64,000 nucleotides of DNA, taken from the NCBI RefSeq assembly GCF_017874355.1, contig NZ_JAGGLI010000001.1, positions 124,001 to 188,000 on the forward strand. Reading direction: 5' to 3'. The notes under the pieces are model-generated. The model did no database searches, was not told the DNA's origin, and saw only the letters and a list, made by a program, of their open reading frames with translations. The position numbers were made by a program, and so were the translations under genes. Numbering within the stretch: position 1 is the first letter of the stretch; every line of letters starts with the position of its first letter. Shown in pieces: positions 17,964-28,121 of the stretch. Source of the DNA: Acetoanaerobium pronyense (GTDB lineage: Bacteria > Bacillota > Clostridia > Peptostreptococcales > Filifactoraceae).

Positions 17964-18530
17964 ATGATAACACTGGAAAAAATTGATCAGGTAGTTGAAA
18001 GAACGGGAGTTACTTACGAACAGGCTAGAGACGCACTCAATGCGTGTGATGGAGATGTTATAGATGCAATAATATATCTTGAAAAAAGCCATCACAGCTT
18101 CGTTGACAGTGTAAATATCAAAAGCAACGAACTTATTGATACATTAAAAGATCTTCTAAAAAAAGGAAATATTACTAGAGTTATGGTAGAAAAAGAAGGA
18201 GAAGTAATCCTTAATCTTCCAGTAACTATAGGCGCTATAGGAGTAATAATTGCACCTGTAATGGCTATCGTTGGAGTGGGAGCAGCAATAGTTACTAAAT
18301 ATACTATAAAGATAGTGAAAGAAGATGGAGATATAATAGATGTAAATAAAATGACTGAAGAAAAAGTAAATGAAGTAAAAAGAAAAGTTGATGAAAAAAT
18401 GGGGAAAGCAGAAAAAGAAGATGTTACAGAAGAAGTAATTAAAGAAGCTATGCAAGAGCAAAAAGAAGAATTAAGCAAAGAGCAAAAAGATATGGCGGAT
18501 ACGCTTAAAAAAAAGGAAGAGGATAATTAA
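17964..18530 (+). CDS. UBA-like/TS-N plus DUF4342 domain protein
   Basis: 188 residues. Residues 1-42 resemble a UBA/TS-N three-helix domain (IDQVVERTGVTYEQARDALN, DGDVIDAIIYL). Residues 60-120 match the DUF4342 pattern, with a Gly/Ala/Val-rich hydrophobic stretch (NLPVTIGAIGVIIAPVMAI). The last 70 residues are highly charged and probably coiled. Function is not known; the hydrophobic part may associate with membrane. The ATG has a GGGGAGG site, and a clean terminator follows, so the gene seems separately expressed. Confidence 0.8.
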   Translation: MITLEKIDQVVERTGVTYEQARDALNACDGDVIDAIIYLEKSHHSFVDSVNIKSNELIDTLKDLLKKGNITRVMVEKEGEVILNLPVTIGAIGVIIAPVMAIVGVGAAIVTKYTIKIVKEDGDIIDVNKMTEEKVNEVKRKVDEKMGKAEKEDVTEEVIKEAMQEQKEELSKEQKDMADTLKKKEEDN

Positions 18531-18541
18531 TCTCTAATATG

Positions 18542-18569
18542 AAAAAGACACTAGAAATAGTGTCTTTTT
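18542..18569 (+). terminator. Rho-independent terminator
   Basis: A perfect 12-bp stem (AAAAAGACACTA) with a GAAA loop ends in a T run, ten bases after the DUF4342 gene stop. Confidence 0.9.
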
Positions 18570-18581
18570 CATTGGCTATAG

Positions 18582-18611
18582 TTGACTTATAGGCAAATAT
18601 TGCTTTATAGT
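18582..18611 (+). promoter_or_regulatory. Promoter of glyQS
   Basis: TTGACT (18582-18587) and TATAGT (18606-18611) are 18 bases apart. The leader to glyQ is only about 45 bases, too short for a T-box. Confidence 0.6.
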
Positions 18612-18661
18612 ATTTATATTAATTGAATAAGAAAATATCCTTGGAAGTAGGAGGAATAAAA

Positions 18662-19546
18662 ATGAATTTTCAACAAATGATATTAGCGTTACAAGAGTAC
18701 TGGGCAAATCAAGGTTGTATTATTATGCAGGCTTATGATAGTGAAAAAGGTGCGGGAACTATGAATCCCCAGACTTTTTTAAAGGCCCTTGGACCAGAGC
18801 CTTGGAAAGTATGTTATACAGAGCCATCAAGAAGACCTGCAGATGCAAGATATGGAGACAATCCAAACAGACTATATCAGCATCATCAATTTCAGGTGAT
18901 AATGAAGCCTTCTCCGGCAAATATACAGGATATATATCTTAAATCTTTGGAAGCAATTGGTATTGATCCTAAAAAACATGATATAAGATTTGTTGAGGAC
19001 AACTGGGAAAATCCTACCTTTGGAGCATGGGGGCTTGGATGGGAAGTTTGGCTTAATGGTATGGAAATCACACAATTTACATACTTTCAACAAGTGGGTT
19101 CAATAGACTGTGAGTTAGAATCTGCAGAGCTTACCTATGGTCTGGAAAGAATAGCTCTTTATCTTCAAGAAAAAAACAATGTATATGATATTGATTATAC
19201 AGATGAAATAAAGTATGGAGATATATTCAAAAAAGCTGAGTATGAGCATTCTGTATATAGCTTTGAGCTTTCTGATAAGGATATGCTTCTTGAACTTTTT
19301 AATTCCTATGAAAAAGAGGCAACAAGGCTATTAGAGCACAAGCTTGTAATGCCTGCCTATGACTATGTACTTAAAAGCTCTCACACCTTTAACCTTCTTG
19401 ATGCTAGGGGTGCTATAGGTGTTAGTCAAAGAGCTTCATATATAGCTAGAGTTAGGAATATGTCGAAGAAGATAGCTGCTGCATATGTTGAGCAAAGAAA
19501 AGAAATGGGCTTTCCACTATTGAAGGGTGGTGTTTCAAATGAATAA
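18662..19546 (+). CDS. glyQ: Glycine--tRNA ligase alpha subunit
   Basis: 294 residues from the ATG at 18662 with a GTAGGAGG site; an upstream TTG would add 13 residues foreign to the family. The sequence is near-canonical: [38 protein letters not shown] and [14 protein letters not shown] form the class II catalytic core that binds glycine and ATP. It functions as an alpha2beta2 enzyme with GlyS, whose gene overlaps by 8 bases. Confidence 0.97.
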   Translation: MNFQQMILALQEYWANQGCIIMQAYDSEKGAGTMNPQTFLKALGPEPWKVCYTEPSRRPADARYGDNPNRLYQHHQFQVIMKPSPANIQDIYLKSLEAIGIDPKKHDIRFVEDNWENPTFGAWGLGWEVWLNGMEITQFTYFQQVGSIDCELESAELTYGLERIALYLQEKNNVYDIDYTDEIKYGDIFKKAEYEHSVYSFELSDKDMLLELFNSYEKEATRLLEHKLVMPAYDYVLKSSHTFNLLDARGAIGVSQRASYIARVRNMSKKIAAAYVEQRKEMGFPLLKGGVSNE

Positions 19547-21599
19547 AAACTTACTGCTTGAAATAGGAGTTGAAGAAATTCCGGCTAGATTTATATCAAA
19601 GACAAAGTCAGATATGAAGCAGTATCTTTTAAATAAATTCAAGGAGCTTAGAATAGATTGCGAAGATATAAATGTAAAAGCTACACCTAGAAGACTTGCA
19701 ATATTTATAAAAGGACTATCAGAAACACAAAAATCCATAGAAGAAGAATACAAAGGGCCAGCTAGGAAAATTGCATTTGATGAAGCTCAAAATCCAAGCA
19801 AAGCTCTTTTAGGGTTCTTAAAAGGTAAGGGCGCTGATGAGAAGGATATATATTTTAAAACTTCAGGTAAGGAAGAATATATCTATGTAAAGGTTTCAAA
19901 AATAGGAGAAAAAACAGAAAGCCTTCTAAAAGACTTATTTGAAGGTATGATTAGAGCCATGTCTTTTCCTAAATCCATGCAATGGGGCGGGAAAAATATA
20001 AGATTTGTAAGACCTATAAGATGGTTTTTATGTATCTTTGGAGAAGAAATATTAAACTTTGAAATAGAAGGAATAAAGTCTGGAGATATTACTAAGGGTC
20101 ATAGATTCTTAGGAAATTCAGAAATAAAAATAAGTTCAATTGATGAATATGAAAAGAAGCTTGAGGAGAACTTTGTAATTCTTGATGACAAAAAAAGACA
20201 GGGTATGATTCTATCCCAGTGTAATGAAGTAGCTAAAAGTCTAAATGGACATATGGTGATGGATGAAGAGCTTTTAGAAGAGATTACTTACCTTGTAGAA
20301 TACCCTACTGCTTTTTATGGGGATTTTGATGAAAGTTACCTATCTCTTCCTAAGGAAGTTATTATTACACCAATGAAGGAACATCAGAGATATTTTCCAG
20401 TAGTAGATAGCGATGACAAACTTATAAATAAATTTATTACTGTGAGAAATGGTGATTCAAACGGAATAGAAAATGTAAAAAAAGGCAATGAGAAGGTTTT
20501 AGATGCGAGATTAAGTGATGCTCTATTTTTTTATAATGAAGATTTAAAAAAGCCTCTTGAGGCATATGTTCAAAGACTTGATACGATTGTATTTCAGCAA
20601 AAGCTAGGAACTCTCCTTGATAAAACCAAGAGAATTCAGACTCTTTCGGGACAAATTGCCAAAGAACTTAATATAGCTTCTGATGATTTAGAAAGATCTG
20701 CATACCTTCTTAAGGCAGACCTTACTACATCAATGGTATTTGAGTTTCCTGAGCTTCAAGGTATAATGGGTAGATACTACAGCTTAAACGAAAATAAAGC
20801 TGTAGGTGAGGCTATCTATGAGCACTATCTTCCAAGATTTGCAGGAGATGAGCTTCCCCAAACAGAAGAAGGTATTATTCTTTCTATAACAGACAAAATA
20901 GACTCTCTTGCAGGGTTCTTTGCAATAGGTATACAGCCAACGGGTTCTCAGGACCCTTATGCTCTTAGAAGACAGGCTCTTGGGATATTAAATATATTGA
21001 TAGAAAAGAAATTAAATATAAAGGTAGAGACTCTTGCTAGATTAGCTCTTCAAAACTTTGATTTTCTAGAATTTGATAGAGAAAAAACCCATAGTGAGCT
21101 TATGGAGTTCTTTGGTCTTAGACTTAAAAATCTATTTAGCGAATTTGGTATAAGGTATGACGTGATTGATGCCATTATTGAAGTTGAAGACTCAAATCCA
21201 TATGACCTTAAAGTTAGAGCTGATGAGCTCGACTATTTTGTAAAAAATCATGATGTAACTGATATACTAAATGCTTTTTCAAGGGTATGTAATATTGCAA
21301 AAAAGGGTAGCCTTGGAGAAGTAAATGAAGATTTGTTTGACTCAAGTGAAGAAAAAAATCTTTGGAGAGTATACAAAGATATAAAGTCTGATGTAGAAAC
21401 ATTCCTAGAAAATAAAGAATATATCAAAGGAATTGAAATGCTTGTTTCTATTAAAGACGATATTGATAAGTTTTTTGATAGTGTAATGGTAATGGATGAG
21501 AACCCAGATATAAAAGAAAATAGATTAAGAATGCTAAATCATATTAAACACACCATGGAGAAAGTAGCAGATCTTTCAAAAATTGTAGACTCAAAATAA
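19539..21599 (+). CDS. glyS: Glycine--tRNA ligase beta subunit
   Basis: 686 residues from the ATG at 19539, preceded by AAGGGTGG; an in-frame GTG four codons earlier overlaps that site. The start [14 protein letters not shown], the KEHQRYFPV segment near 280 and the [14 protein letters not shown] segment are diagnostic. The beta subunit supplies tRNA binding and anticodon recognition. Length is normal for the bacterial two-subunit enzyme. Confidence 0.97.
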   Translation: MNKNLLLEIGVEEIPARFISKTKSDMKQYLLNKFKELRIDCEDINVKATPRRLAIFIKGLSETQKSIEEEYKGPARKIAFDEAQNPSKALLGFLKGKGADEKDIYFKTSGKEEYIYVKVSKIGEKTESLLKDLFEGMIRAMSFPKSMQWGGKNIRFVRPIRWFLCIFGEEILNFEIEGIKSGDITKGHRFLGNSEIKISSIDEYEKKLEENFVILDDKKRQGMILSQCNEVAKSLNGHMVMDEELLEEITYLVEYPTAFYGDFDESYLSLPKEVIITPMKEHQRYFPVVDSDDKLINKFITVRNGDSNGIENVKKGNEKVLDARLSDALFFYNEDLKKPLEAYVQRLDTIVFQQKLGTLLDKTKRIQTLSGQIAKELNIASDDLERSAYLLKADLTTSMVFEFPELQGIMGRYYSLNENKAVGEAIYEHYLPRFAGDELPQTEEGIILSITDKIDSLAGFFAIGIQPTGSQDPYALRRQALGILNILIEKKLNIKVETLARLALQNFDFLEFDREKTHSELMEFFGLRLKNLFSEFGIRYDVIDAIIEVEDSNPYDLKVRADELDYFVKNHDVTDILNAFSRVCNIAKKGSLGEVNEDLFDSSEEKNLWRVYKDIKSDVETFLENKEYIKGIEMLVSIKDDIDKFFDSVMVMDENPDIKENRLRMLNHIKHTMEKVADLSKIVDSK

Positions 21600-21615
21600 A
21601 TAAAAAGATTATAGG

Positions 21616-21649
21616 AAGAACCTTCTACAGAATAAGAAGGTTCTTTTTT
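21616..21649 (+). terminator. Terminator of glyQS
   Basis: AAGAACCTTCT (21616-21626) pairs with AGAAGGTTCTT (21635-21645), followed by further T residues. Confidence 0.9.
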
Positions 21650-21768
21650 CGCTTCTAAAATACTCAGAATATTTTTGAAATTGTTATAGAAATTTAAAAT
21701 AAAGGGGTATAAGTAATTATAAAATAGTATGGGTTTTAAAGATATTTTTTTAACAAAGGAGGATAGGT

Positions 21769-22278
21769 ATGAGCACAAATATTAAAAGTCTTGAGATTAC
21801 AAAAGAGAATCAGGAAAAGCTAGACAAAGTAAGAGGTCTCTCTATTGACTCCAAAAATCAAGAAGGATTTCTTATACCGCTACTTCATGAGATTCAATCC
21901 TTGTTTGGGTATTTGCCCCAGGAATCACTTCAGATTGTCTGTGAAGAAACCAAGATTTCAATGAGCGAAATATACTCAGTAGCGACTTTTTATTCTCATT
22001 TTAATTTAGAACCAAGAGGAGAGTATATAATTAGAGTTTGTTTAGGTACAGCATGTTATGTAAAGGGATCTCAGGATATTTTGGACAAGCTTTGCTCAGA
22101 GCTTAAAACTGAAGTGGGAAAGACTACAGCCGATGGGAAATTTTCAATTGAAGCGGCAAGATGCCTAGGGGCGTGTGGCCTTGCTCCTATTCTTACAATT
22201 GGAGAGAAGGTTTATGGAAGGCTTGTATCTGACGATGTACTTAGAATTTTAAAGAATTATGAAGAATATAATGAATAA
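21769..22278 (+). CDS. hydC: Electron-bifurcating hydrogenase subunit HydC (NuoE-like [2Fe-2S] protein)
   Basis: 169 residues with the thioredoxin-like NuoE fold: helical N-terminus (LHEIQSLFGYLP, VATFYSHF), then the cluster ligands in CLGTAC and ARCLGACG. In the HydABC complex it carries a [2Fe-2S] cluster next to HydB. The ATG has AAAGGAGG upstream. It opens a four-gene set ending in the [FeFe] hydrogenase. On its own the protein cannot be told from a formate dehydrogenase or NuoE subunit; context decides. Confidence 0.9.
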   Translation: MSTNIKSLEITKENQEKLDKVRGLSIDSKNQEGFLIPLLHEIQSLFGYLPQESLQIVCEETKISMSEIYSVATFYSHFNLEPRGEYIIRVCLGTACYVKGSQDILDKLCSELKTEVGKTTADGKFSIEAARCLGACGLAPILTIGEKVYGRLVSDDVLRILKNYEEYNE

Positions 22279-22293
22279 GGAGGAGACTTTTAT

Positions 22294-22692
22294 ATGAATA
22301 TTGAGGAGCTACAATTTATAAAAGAAAAGAATCTTAGCCTTATGAGTGAAAATTCCGACAGTAAAATTACAAGAATTATGGTAGGGATGTCAACCTGCGG
22401 AATTTCAGCAGGAGCAGATGCAGTATATGAAGCTATAGAGGATGAGGTAGAGAAGCTTGGCTTAAAAAATGTAAGGGTATGCAAGGTTGGCTGTATTGGA
22501 ATATGTAAGCTAGAACCTTTAGTAGAAGTGATAAAGCCTGGAGAGGAAAAAACTACCTATGTAAAAATAACCCCTTATAAAGTAAGGCGCATAGTAGCAT
22601 CCCATGTACTTTCCGACAAGCCAATATATGATTTTATGGTACATGTTATAAACGGAAAGATTAGTAATGATTATATACCTATTAATGATTAG
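22294..22692 (+). CDS. Small thioredoxin-like [2Fe-2S] protein of the hydrogenase operon
   Basis: 132 residues resembling the N-terminal thioredoxin-like ferredoxin domain of HydB/NuoF. Four cysteines fit a [2Fe-2S] site: C35, C63, C67 and C71 (STCGIS, VCKVGCIGICK). It lies 15 bases after hydC and 11 before hydB, so it is expected to be an extra electron-carrying subunit. Acetogen hydrogenase operons contain comparable extra small genes, but equivalence to a particular HydD or HydE is not established here. The start has AAGGAGGAG upstream. Confidence 0.8.
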   Translation: MNIEELQFIKEKNLSLMSENSDSKITRIMVGMSTCGISAGADAVYEAIEDEVEKLGLKNVRVCKVGCIGICKLEPLVEVIKPGEEKTTYVKITPYKVRRIVASHVLSDKPIYDFMVHVINGKISNDYIPIND

Positions 22693-22703
22693 GGGGGGAT
22701 TAT

Positions 22704-24494
22704 ATGGAACTACTTAGACTTCAGGTTTTAGTATGTTCAGGAGAGGAATGTGCAAAATCTCAAAAATTAGGACTCTATAATATATTTAAGACGGAAATAA
22801 GGAAAAATAATCTAGAATATGAAGTTGAGTTAATAAAAACAAAATGCCTTGGACTATGTGATTTGGGTCCAGTAGTTATAGTCTATCCTAGTGATATAGT
22901 ATACTGCAATATTAAAAAGGAAGATGTGACTGAAATTGTAAAGCAACATTTTTTAAAGGACAAGGTAGTAGATAGACTTGTTTACAAAGAGGATAAAAAA
23001 TCAAGAATCAATAACCTTGATGAGCTAGAACTCTTTAAAAGACAAAAGAGAATCGCACTAAAAAATTGCGGAAAAATCAACCCTGAAAATATAGAAGAAT
23101 ATATAGCATTTGATGGATATTTTGCACTTTCTAAAATACTGAATGAAAGAACTAAAGAAGATGTAATAGGTATCATTGAAGAATCAGGATTAAGAGGTAG
23201 AGGTGGAGGTGGATTTAAAACTGGACTAAAATGGAGGCTTGCTTCAGCTGAAGAATCAAACCAAAAGTATGTAATCTGTAATGCAGATGAAGGAGATCCA
23301 GGAGCCTTTATGGACAGATCTATACTTGAAGGGGATCCTCATAGCGTCATAGAGGCAATGGCTATATGCGGTTTTGCAATAGGAGCGAGTAAAGGTTTTA
23401 TATATGTAAGAGCAGAATACCCACTTGCAGTTGAACGCCTCAAGATTGCAATAGCTCAAGCCTACGAAAAAGGAGTTTTAGGGGAAAATATATTTGAAAA
23501 AGGATTTGACTTTGATATTGAGATAAGGCTAGGAGCAGGAGCCTTTGTTTGTGGTGAAGAAACTGCGCTAATGCAGTCAATAGAAGGAAAAAGAGGGATA
23601 CCAATGCCAAAACCCCCTTTCCCAATAAAAAGTGGATTATGGGGAAAGCCTACAGTAATAAACAATGTAGAAACACTATCAAGTATACCTCAAATAATAC
23701 TAAATGGACCGAGCTGGTTTAAAAGTATAGGAACCCTTGAGAGTCCTGGAACAAAAGTATTTGCCCTTGGGGGTAAGATATCCAATCCAGGGCTGATTGA
23801 AATTCCTATGGGAACTACTTTAGAAGAAATAATTTATGAGATAGGAGGAGGGATTCCAAATGGAAAGGCCTTCAAAGCCGTACAGACAGGAGGGCCATCC
23901 GGAGGATGTATCCCAAAAGAAAATCTTGATACTCCAATAGAATATGAGACCCTTAGAGAATTAGGCTCTATGATGGGTTCTGGAGGAATGATTGTTATGG
24001 ATGAGGACAACTGCATGGTAGACGTAGCGAGATTTTTCCTTGATTTTACTAAAGATGAGTCCTGTGGAAAATGTCCTCCATGCAGAATTGGAACAAAAAG
24101 ACTTCTTGAAATACTTGAAAGATTAACTCTGGGTCATGGAGAGGACGGAGATATTGAAAAGCTTGAGCACCTAGGAGAGGGAATCAAAAAGACAGCACTT
24201 TGTGGACTTGGACAAACAGCTCCAAATCCAGTACTATCGACATTGAGGCACTTTAAAGATGAATATGAAAACCATATATATGAAAAGAAATGTACTTCTA
24301 AATCATGTCGTGCACTATTTGTATATGACATACTTGAAGAAAAATGTACAGGTTGTGGAATATGTGAAAGAAACTGTATTGTAGGAGCTATATCTGGAAA
24401 AATTGGAGAGGTCCACATAATAGATCCTCTAAAATGCGTTAGATGTGGACTATGTGAACAGGTATGTAAATTCAAAGCTGTAGTAAAAGTATGA
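22704..24494 (+). CDS. hydB: Electron-bifurcating hydrogenase subunit HydB (NuoF-like flavoprotein)
   Basis: 596 residues. Domains in order: N-terminal [2Fe-2S] ferredoxin-like (about 1-95, C-x4-C and CLGLC), the NuoF FMN/NAD domain (GLRGRGGGGFKTGLKW near 165-180, NADEGDPGAFMDR near 193-205), the SLBB segment, the NuoF cluster motif CGKCPPCRIG near 452-461, and two C-terminal [4Fe-4S] motifs (CTGCGICERNC, CVRCGLCEQVC). This matches the bifurcating HydB that couples NAD(P)H and ferredoxin to HydA. The cofactor preference (NADH or NADPH) is not decided. Confidence 0.93.
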   Translation: MELLRLQVLVCSGEECAKSQKLGLYNIFKTEIRKNNLEYEVELIKTKCLGLCDLGPVVIVYPSDIVYCNIKKEDVTEIVKQHFLKDKVVDRLVYKEDKKSRINNLDELELFKRQKRIALKNCGKINPENIEEYIAFDGYFALSKILNERTKEDVIGIIEESGLRGRGGGGFKTGLKWRLASAEESNQKYVICNADEGDPGAFMDRSILEGDPHSVIEAMAICGFAIGASKGFIYVRAEYPLAVERLKIAIAQAYEKGVLGENIFEKGFDFDIEIRLGAGAFVCGEETALMQSIEGKRGIPMPKPPFPIKSGLWGKPTVINNVETLSSIPQIILNGPSWFKSIGTLESPGTKVFALGGKISNPGLIEIPMGTTLEEIIYEIGGGIPNGKAFKAVQTGGPSGGCIPKENLDTPIEYETLRELGSMMGSGGMIVMDEDNCMVDVARFFLDFTKDESCGKCPPCRIGTKRLLEILERLTLGHGEDGDIEKLEHLGEGIKKTALCGLGQTAPNPVLSTLRHFKDEYENHIYEKKCTSKSCRALFVYDILEEKCTGCGICERNCIVGAISGKIGEVHIIDPLKCVRCGLCEQVCKFKAVVKV

Positions 24495-24512
24495 TAGGAG
24501 GAAGGTATTCAA

Positions 24513-26249
24513 ATGAAAAATATTGAAATCAAAATAGACAATAAAATAATAAGTCTTCCTCAAGGTACTACTGTTCTTGAAGGAGCAAGAAAATTAGGAA
24601 TTAAAATTCCTACCTTATGTTACTTAAAAGATGTTAATGACTTTTCAGGATGTAGAGTATGTGTAGTTGAGATGAATGGAAAGCTTTTAAGATCCTGTAC
24701 TTTAGAAGTTGAAGAAGGACTTGATATCAAGACAAACTCAGCTCTTGTAAGAGAGGGGAGAAAACTTATTCTTGAACTTTTACTCTCTAACCATAATAGA
24801 GAATGTACAACTTGTATTAGAAGTGAAAACTGTGAACTTCAAAACCTTTCAAGAGAATTAAATATAAGGGAAATACCCTACGAAGGGGATAAAAGCAAAA
24901 ACTTTTATGATGATTCATCAACAAGTATAGTAAGAGACAGCAGTAAATGTATACTTTGTGGAAGATGCATTGAGACATGCGGAAAGATTCAGACCGTTCA
25001 TGCAATAAATTTTGCAGAAAGAGGATTTAAGGCAAAAGTATCTCCACCATATGAAAAACCACTGAAGGATACAGTATGTATAAACTGCGGTCAATGCATA
25101 ATGGCATGTCCAGTAGGTGCATTATATGAAAAAGAGAATATAAAAGAAACCTGGGAAGCTATAGCTGACAAAGACAAGGTTGTAATAGTACAGACTGCTC
25201 CAGCTATAAGGGTAGCACTGGGAGAAGAATTTAAAATGCCTGTAGGTGCTAGAGTGACAGGAAAGATGGTTGCTGCACTTAAAATGCTAGGCTTTGACAA
25301 GGTTTTTGACACTGATTTTGCAGCTGATCTTACTATAATGGAGGAAGGTACAGAATTTTTGTCTAGACTTGAGTCAAAAGAAAACCTTCCTATTTTTACT
25401 TCATGTTGTCCTGGATGGGTAAAGTTTGCAGAGCATAACTACCCAGAAATATTAAATAATTTATCCACCTGCAAGTCTCCAAGTGAGATGGAAGGAGCTC
25501 TTATAAAAAGTTATTTTGCTAAAAAAATGGATATAAATCCTAAAAATATAGTAAATGTTTCAATAATGCCGTGCATTGCAAAAAAATTTGAAGGGCAAAG
25601 AGATGAACTAAGTACAGACAAAATTCAAGATGTGGACATTGTACTTACAACTAGAGAGCTAGCTTCGATGATTAAAGAGGCGGGAATAGACTTTAAGAAT
25701 TTAGAAGATGAGGCATTTGACAATCCATTTGGAGAGGGTAGTGGAGCCGCTGCTATATTCGGTGTTACTGGAGGGGTTGCAGAAGCTGCATTAAGGACGA
25801 TTTTTGAAATAGTTTCAAAGGAAAAACTTGAAAAACTAGAGTTTGAGAGTATTAGAGGTCTTGAAGGTATCAAGGAAGCGGAAATAAACCTTCCTGATGA
25901 AAGGAAAATTAAAGCAGCAGTGGTTCATGGTCTTTCAAATGCAAGAAAAGTAGTAGAGGAAATCCTTGAAAATCAAAAACACTATGATTTTGTAGAGGTA
26001 ATGGCATGTCCAGGAGGATGTATTACAGGAGGAGGACAGCCTCTTATAAATCCAAAAGAAATGGAAGCAGCTAAGGTTAGAGAAACAAGACTTAAGGGTA
26101 TATATGAAGAGGACGAAGCTCTCATTATACGGAAATCCCACGAAAATCCTGATATCATTAAGATTTATGATGAGTTTTTAGAAAAACCAAATAGCCATAT
26201 TAGTCACAAGTATCTTCATACCAAGTATAGACCAAGAGATAGATACTAG
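24513..26249 (+). CDS. hydA: [FeFe] hydrogenase catalytic subunit HydA
   Basis: 578 residues. N-terminal [2Fe-2S] ferredoxin (C36, C47, C50, C62), the His-Cys3 cluster region NHNREC..C.....C (93-107), two [4Fe-4S] motifs (C146-C156, C189-C199), then the H-cluster domain with L1 TSCCPGW (296-302), L2 MPCIAKKFE (352-360) and L3 MACPGGCITGGGQP (496-509). The ligands C299, C354, C498 and C502 and the proton-relay C298 are all present. With HydB and HydC it should form a soluble complex using NAD(P)H plus reduced ferredoxin to evolve hydrogen, or the reverse. H-cluster maturases (HydEFG) are not in the window. Confidence 0.95.
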   Translation: MKNIEIKIDNKIISLPQGTTVLEGARKLGIKIPTLCYLKDVNDFSGCRVCVVEMNGKLLRSCTLEVEEGLDIKTNSALVREGRKLILELLLSNHNRECTTCIRSENCELQNLSRELNIREIPYEGDKSKNFYDDSSTSIVRDSSKCILCGRCIETCGKIQTVHAINFAERGFKAKVSPPYEKPLKDTVCINCGQCIMACPVGALYEKENIKETWEAIADKDKVVIVQTAPAIRVALGEEFKMPVGARVTGKMVAALKMLGFDKVFDTDFAADLTIMEEGTEFLSRLESKENLPIFTSCCPGWVKFAEHNYPEILNNLSTCKSPSEMEGALIKSYFAKKMDINPKNIVNVSIMPCIAKKFEGQRDELSTDKIQDVDIVLTTRELASMIKEAGIDFKNLEDEAFDNPFGEGSGAAAIFGVTGGVAEAALRTIFEIVSKEKLEKLEFESIRGLEGIKEAEINLPDERKIKAAVVHGLSNARKVVEEILENQKHYDFVEVMACPGGCITGGGQPLINPKEMEAAKVRETRLKGIYEEDEALIIRKSHENPDIIKIYDEFLEKPNSHISHKYLHTKYRPRDRY

Positions 26250-26312
26250 TTTATTAATTAAATAAAAAGTTTTATTATTTATTTAATGTATATTTTATAA
26301 ATTAAAAAGAAT

Positions 26313-26349
26313 AAAAATGTATCTTTGATTTTTTCGAAGATACATTTTT
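26313..26349 (+). terminator. Terminator of the hyd operon
   Basis: AAAAATGTATCTT pairs perfectly with AAGATACATTTTT across an 11-base loop. It lies 64 bases past hydA and ends in a T run. Confidence 0.85.
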
Positions 26350-26406
26350 AATGGAATTTTAATCTAATTTTTCCCAAACTTAGCCATTAATACTTATTCA
26401 TTGTAG

Positions 26407-26412
26407 TATAAT
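26407..26412 (+). promoter_or_regulatory. Candidate -10 element of the Ter operon
   Basis: A perfect TATAAT lies 48 bases before yceG, but no convincing -35 is seen at 16-18 bases upstream (CATTAA-like). The promoter may depend on an activator, or this may be chance. Confidence 0.35.
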
Positions 26413-26459
26413 ATAAATTATCAGATATTTACGAAAAAATTAGGAGGGGTTTTAGCTAT

Positions 26460-28091
26460 ATGGTGGAAAATAAATATAAAAACCTAATGATAAACACAAT
26501 TAGCAGAAAAACCTCAAATATTGAAGAAGATATTTTAGTAAATCCTGTTCATAGAAAAGGCTTTGCACACAATGATAAACTCATGGTCACTCCAATATAT
26601 TTTTACAGATTTATTGGAGCTGATAGCATAGAGACTTATGAAAACTGGGTTAAAGATCTTGATGAAAGGCTATCAGATTTAAAAAATCTATATATTAGAT
26701 TAGAAAAAGGATTTGAAAAGGTAATAGATATATCATTTATTACAGAATTCAACCGGAGTTGGGGGGATGTAGAAAAACTTCCTATTAAGAACTCCAAAAA
26801 TATTGTGGAAAAAACTCAGCCCTTGTTTCCTAAAGTTGAAAAGACAAAACTAAATCTCCTAAAGGAAAAAACTGAACTTCTCTTAGATATTTATATAAAA
26901 AATCAGCCAAATATAAATATCACTAAAAACTTTTATATCAAAATTCTATTTTGGCTAAAAAAGCACATTGAAAATTCTTTTGATGCCTATGTATATGGGG
27001 AAGATAATCCAAAACTTCTTTATATAGGAGATATACAAAAGGATGAGGTTTATTTTTTAATTCTTCTTTCTATGATTGGATTTGATATAGTTTATTTAAA
27101 TCCTCAAAACAATGGAAAATTTAATGAGGTTCCAGAGTCCTCTGTATATTCCCATGAAGTGATTTTAGGGGAATATAAGGATATAGAGTTAGATTTTAGT
27201 AAAGTCTCTAAAGAAAGACTTGAAACAGTAGCTTATAAAGCGTCAAGAGAGATAGAAAAAATACTTCATACTGAAGATAGCGGAATGTATTCGCCATGGC
27301 AGTTTGAACACTATGAGGTTATTGCACAGACCATAAAAACAACCCTTGAGGAGCTTCTGATAATTTGGGATGAAGAAGCGAGATTTAGAGAAGGGTTTAA
27401 GATAGACAGCGGTAAGGTTCTTATTCCAAATGTATTTGGAAAAATAAGCGGAACCTGTGACCAAATAGAGGATTATTACAAAATGTATAGTACTCTTGCA
27501 AAAGAAAGTCCTATGAAAATCTTTGTTGGGAAAATACCATTCACTGCGCAAAGAGGATATGCAGCAAGTCCTGGAATCATAAATTTTGATGGAACCTTAA
27601 ATAAGGAAAAAATAAAAAGCCTTCCAGAATACAAATTTCACCATCTAAGATTGTCTGTTCAAAATATGATATTAAATGCAATCGAAAAACTTATAATTTA
27701 CAAGGAGGATATATTCAATTTTAGTCTAGCACCAAATTTTTCTGTTCATATAATATATACAATCCTTGGGCTTGAAAAAAAATATTTGGATATAATTCAA
27801 AAATTTGATTATCCATTTGAAATACCAAAGCTTGTAATATTTGACACTGATGAAAAAATATTTAACAAAGAAGATTTGATTGTAATATCTTTTTTACACT
27901 TTATTGGATTTGATGTAGTAATATTGACTCCAACAGGTTATAACAACATAGAAAGCGGAATTAAAAGTGGTTATTATGATATACACAAATTAAAAGAACT
28001 TAGATTTGATTTAAGTTTAGAGGGTATGAATTCAAAATTAGAAAGAGAAGTTACAAAAAAGAGGGGATTTTTCGGTTTTTTCACATTTTAG
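26460..28091 (+). CDS. yceG: YceG family protein of Ter stress operons
   Basis: 543 residues. It resembles Bacillus YceG, the family described as a putative component of the Ter-associated 'biosynthetic module'. Features seen: start near NPVHRKGFAHNDK, VTPIYFYRFIGA, the central ILLSMIGFDIVYLNPQNNG and its partial echo ISFLHFIGFDVVILTPTGYN near the end, suggesting two related sub-domains. No catalytic motif is known to me. The ATG has a GGAGGGG site. It opens a tightly spaced operon reaching 37785. Identification rests on overall pattern plus the adjacent TelA and TerD genes. Confidence 0.82.
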   Translation: MVENKYKNLMINTISRKTSNIEEDILVNPVHRKGFAHNDKLMVTPIYFYRFIGADSIETYENWVKDLDERLSDLKNLYIRLEKGFEKVIDISFITEFNRSWGDVEKLPIKNSKNIVEKTQPLFPKVEKTKLNLLKEKTELLLDIYIKNQPNINITKNFYIKILFWLKKHIENSFDAYVYGEDNPKLLYIGDIQKDEVYFLILLSMIGFDIVYLNPQNNGKFNEVPESSVYSHEVILGEYKDIELDFSKVSKERLETVAYKASREIEKILHTEDSGMYSPWQFEHYEVIAQTIKTTLEELLIIWDEEARFREGFKIDSGKVLIPNVFGKISGTCDQIEDYYKMYSTLAKESPMKIFVGKIPFTAQRGYAASPGIINFDGTLNKEKIKSLPEYKFHHLRLSVQNMILNAIEKLIIYKEDIFNFSLAPNFSVHIIYTILGLEKKYLDIIQKFDYPFEIPKLVIFDTDEKIFNKEDLIVISFLHFIGFDVVILTPTGYNNIESGIKSGYYDIHKLKELRFDLSLEGMNSKLEREVTKKRGFFGFFTF

Positions 28092-28121
28092 TATATAAAA
28101 AATCAAAGGAGATGAGAATAT

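Noticed and set aside
18092-18478. Long minus-strand reading frames over the DUF4342 gene
   Set aside because: They are Ser/Phe/Ile-rich antisense shadows of an A/G-rich coding strand, without ribosome sites or recognisable domains.
18570-18661. T-box leader before glyQS
   Set aside because: The gap from the terminator to glyQ is about 90 bases with no specifier stem, no T-box sequence (TGGNACCGCG) and no antiterminator.
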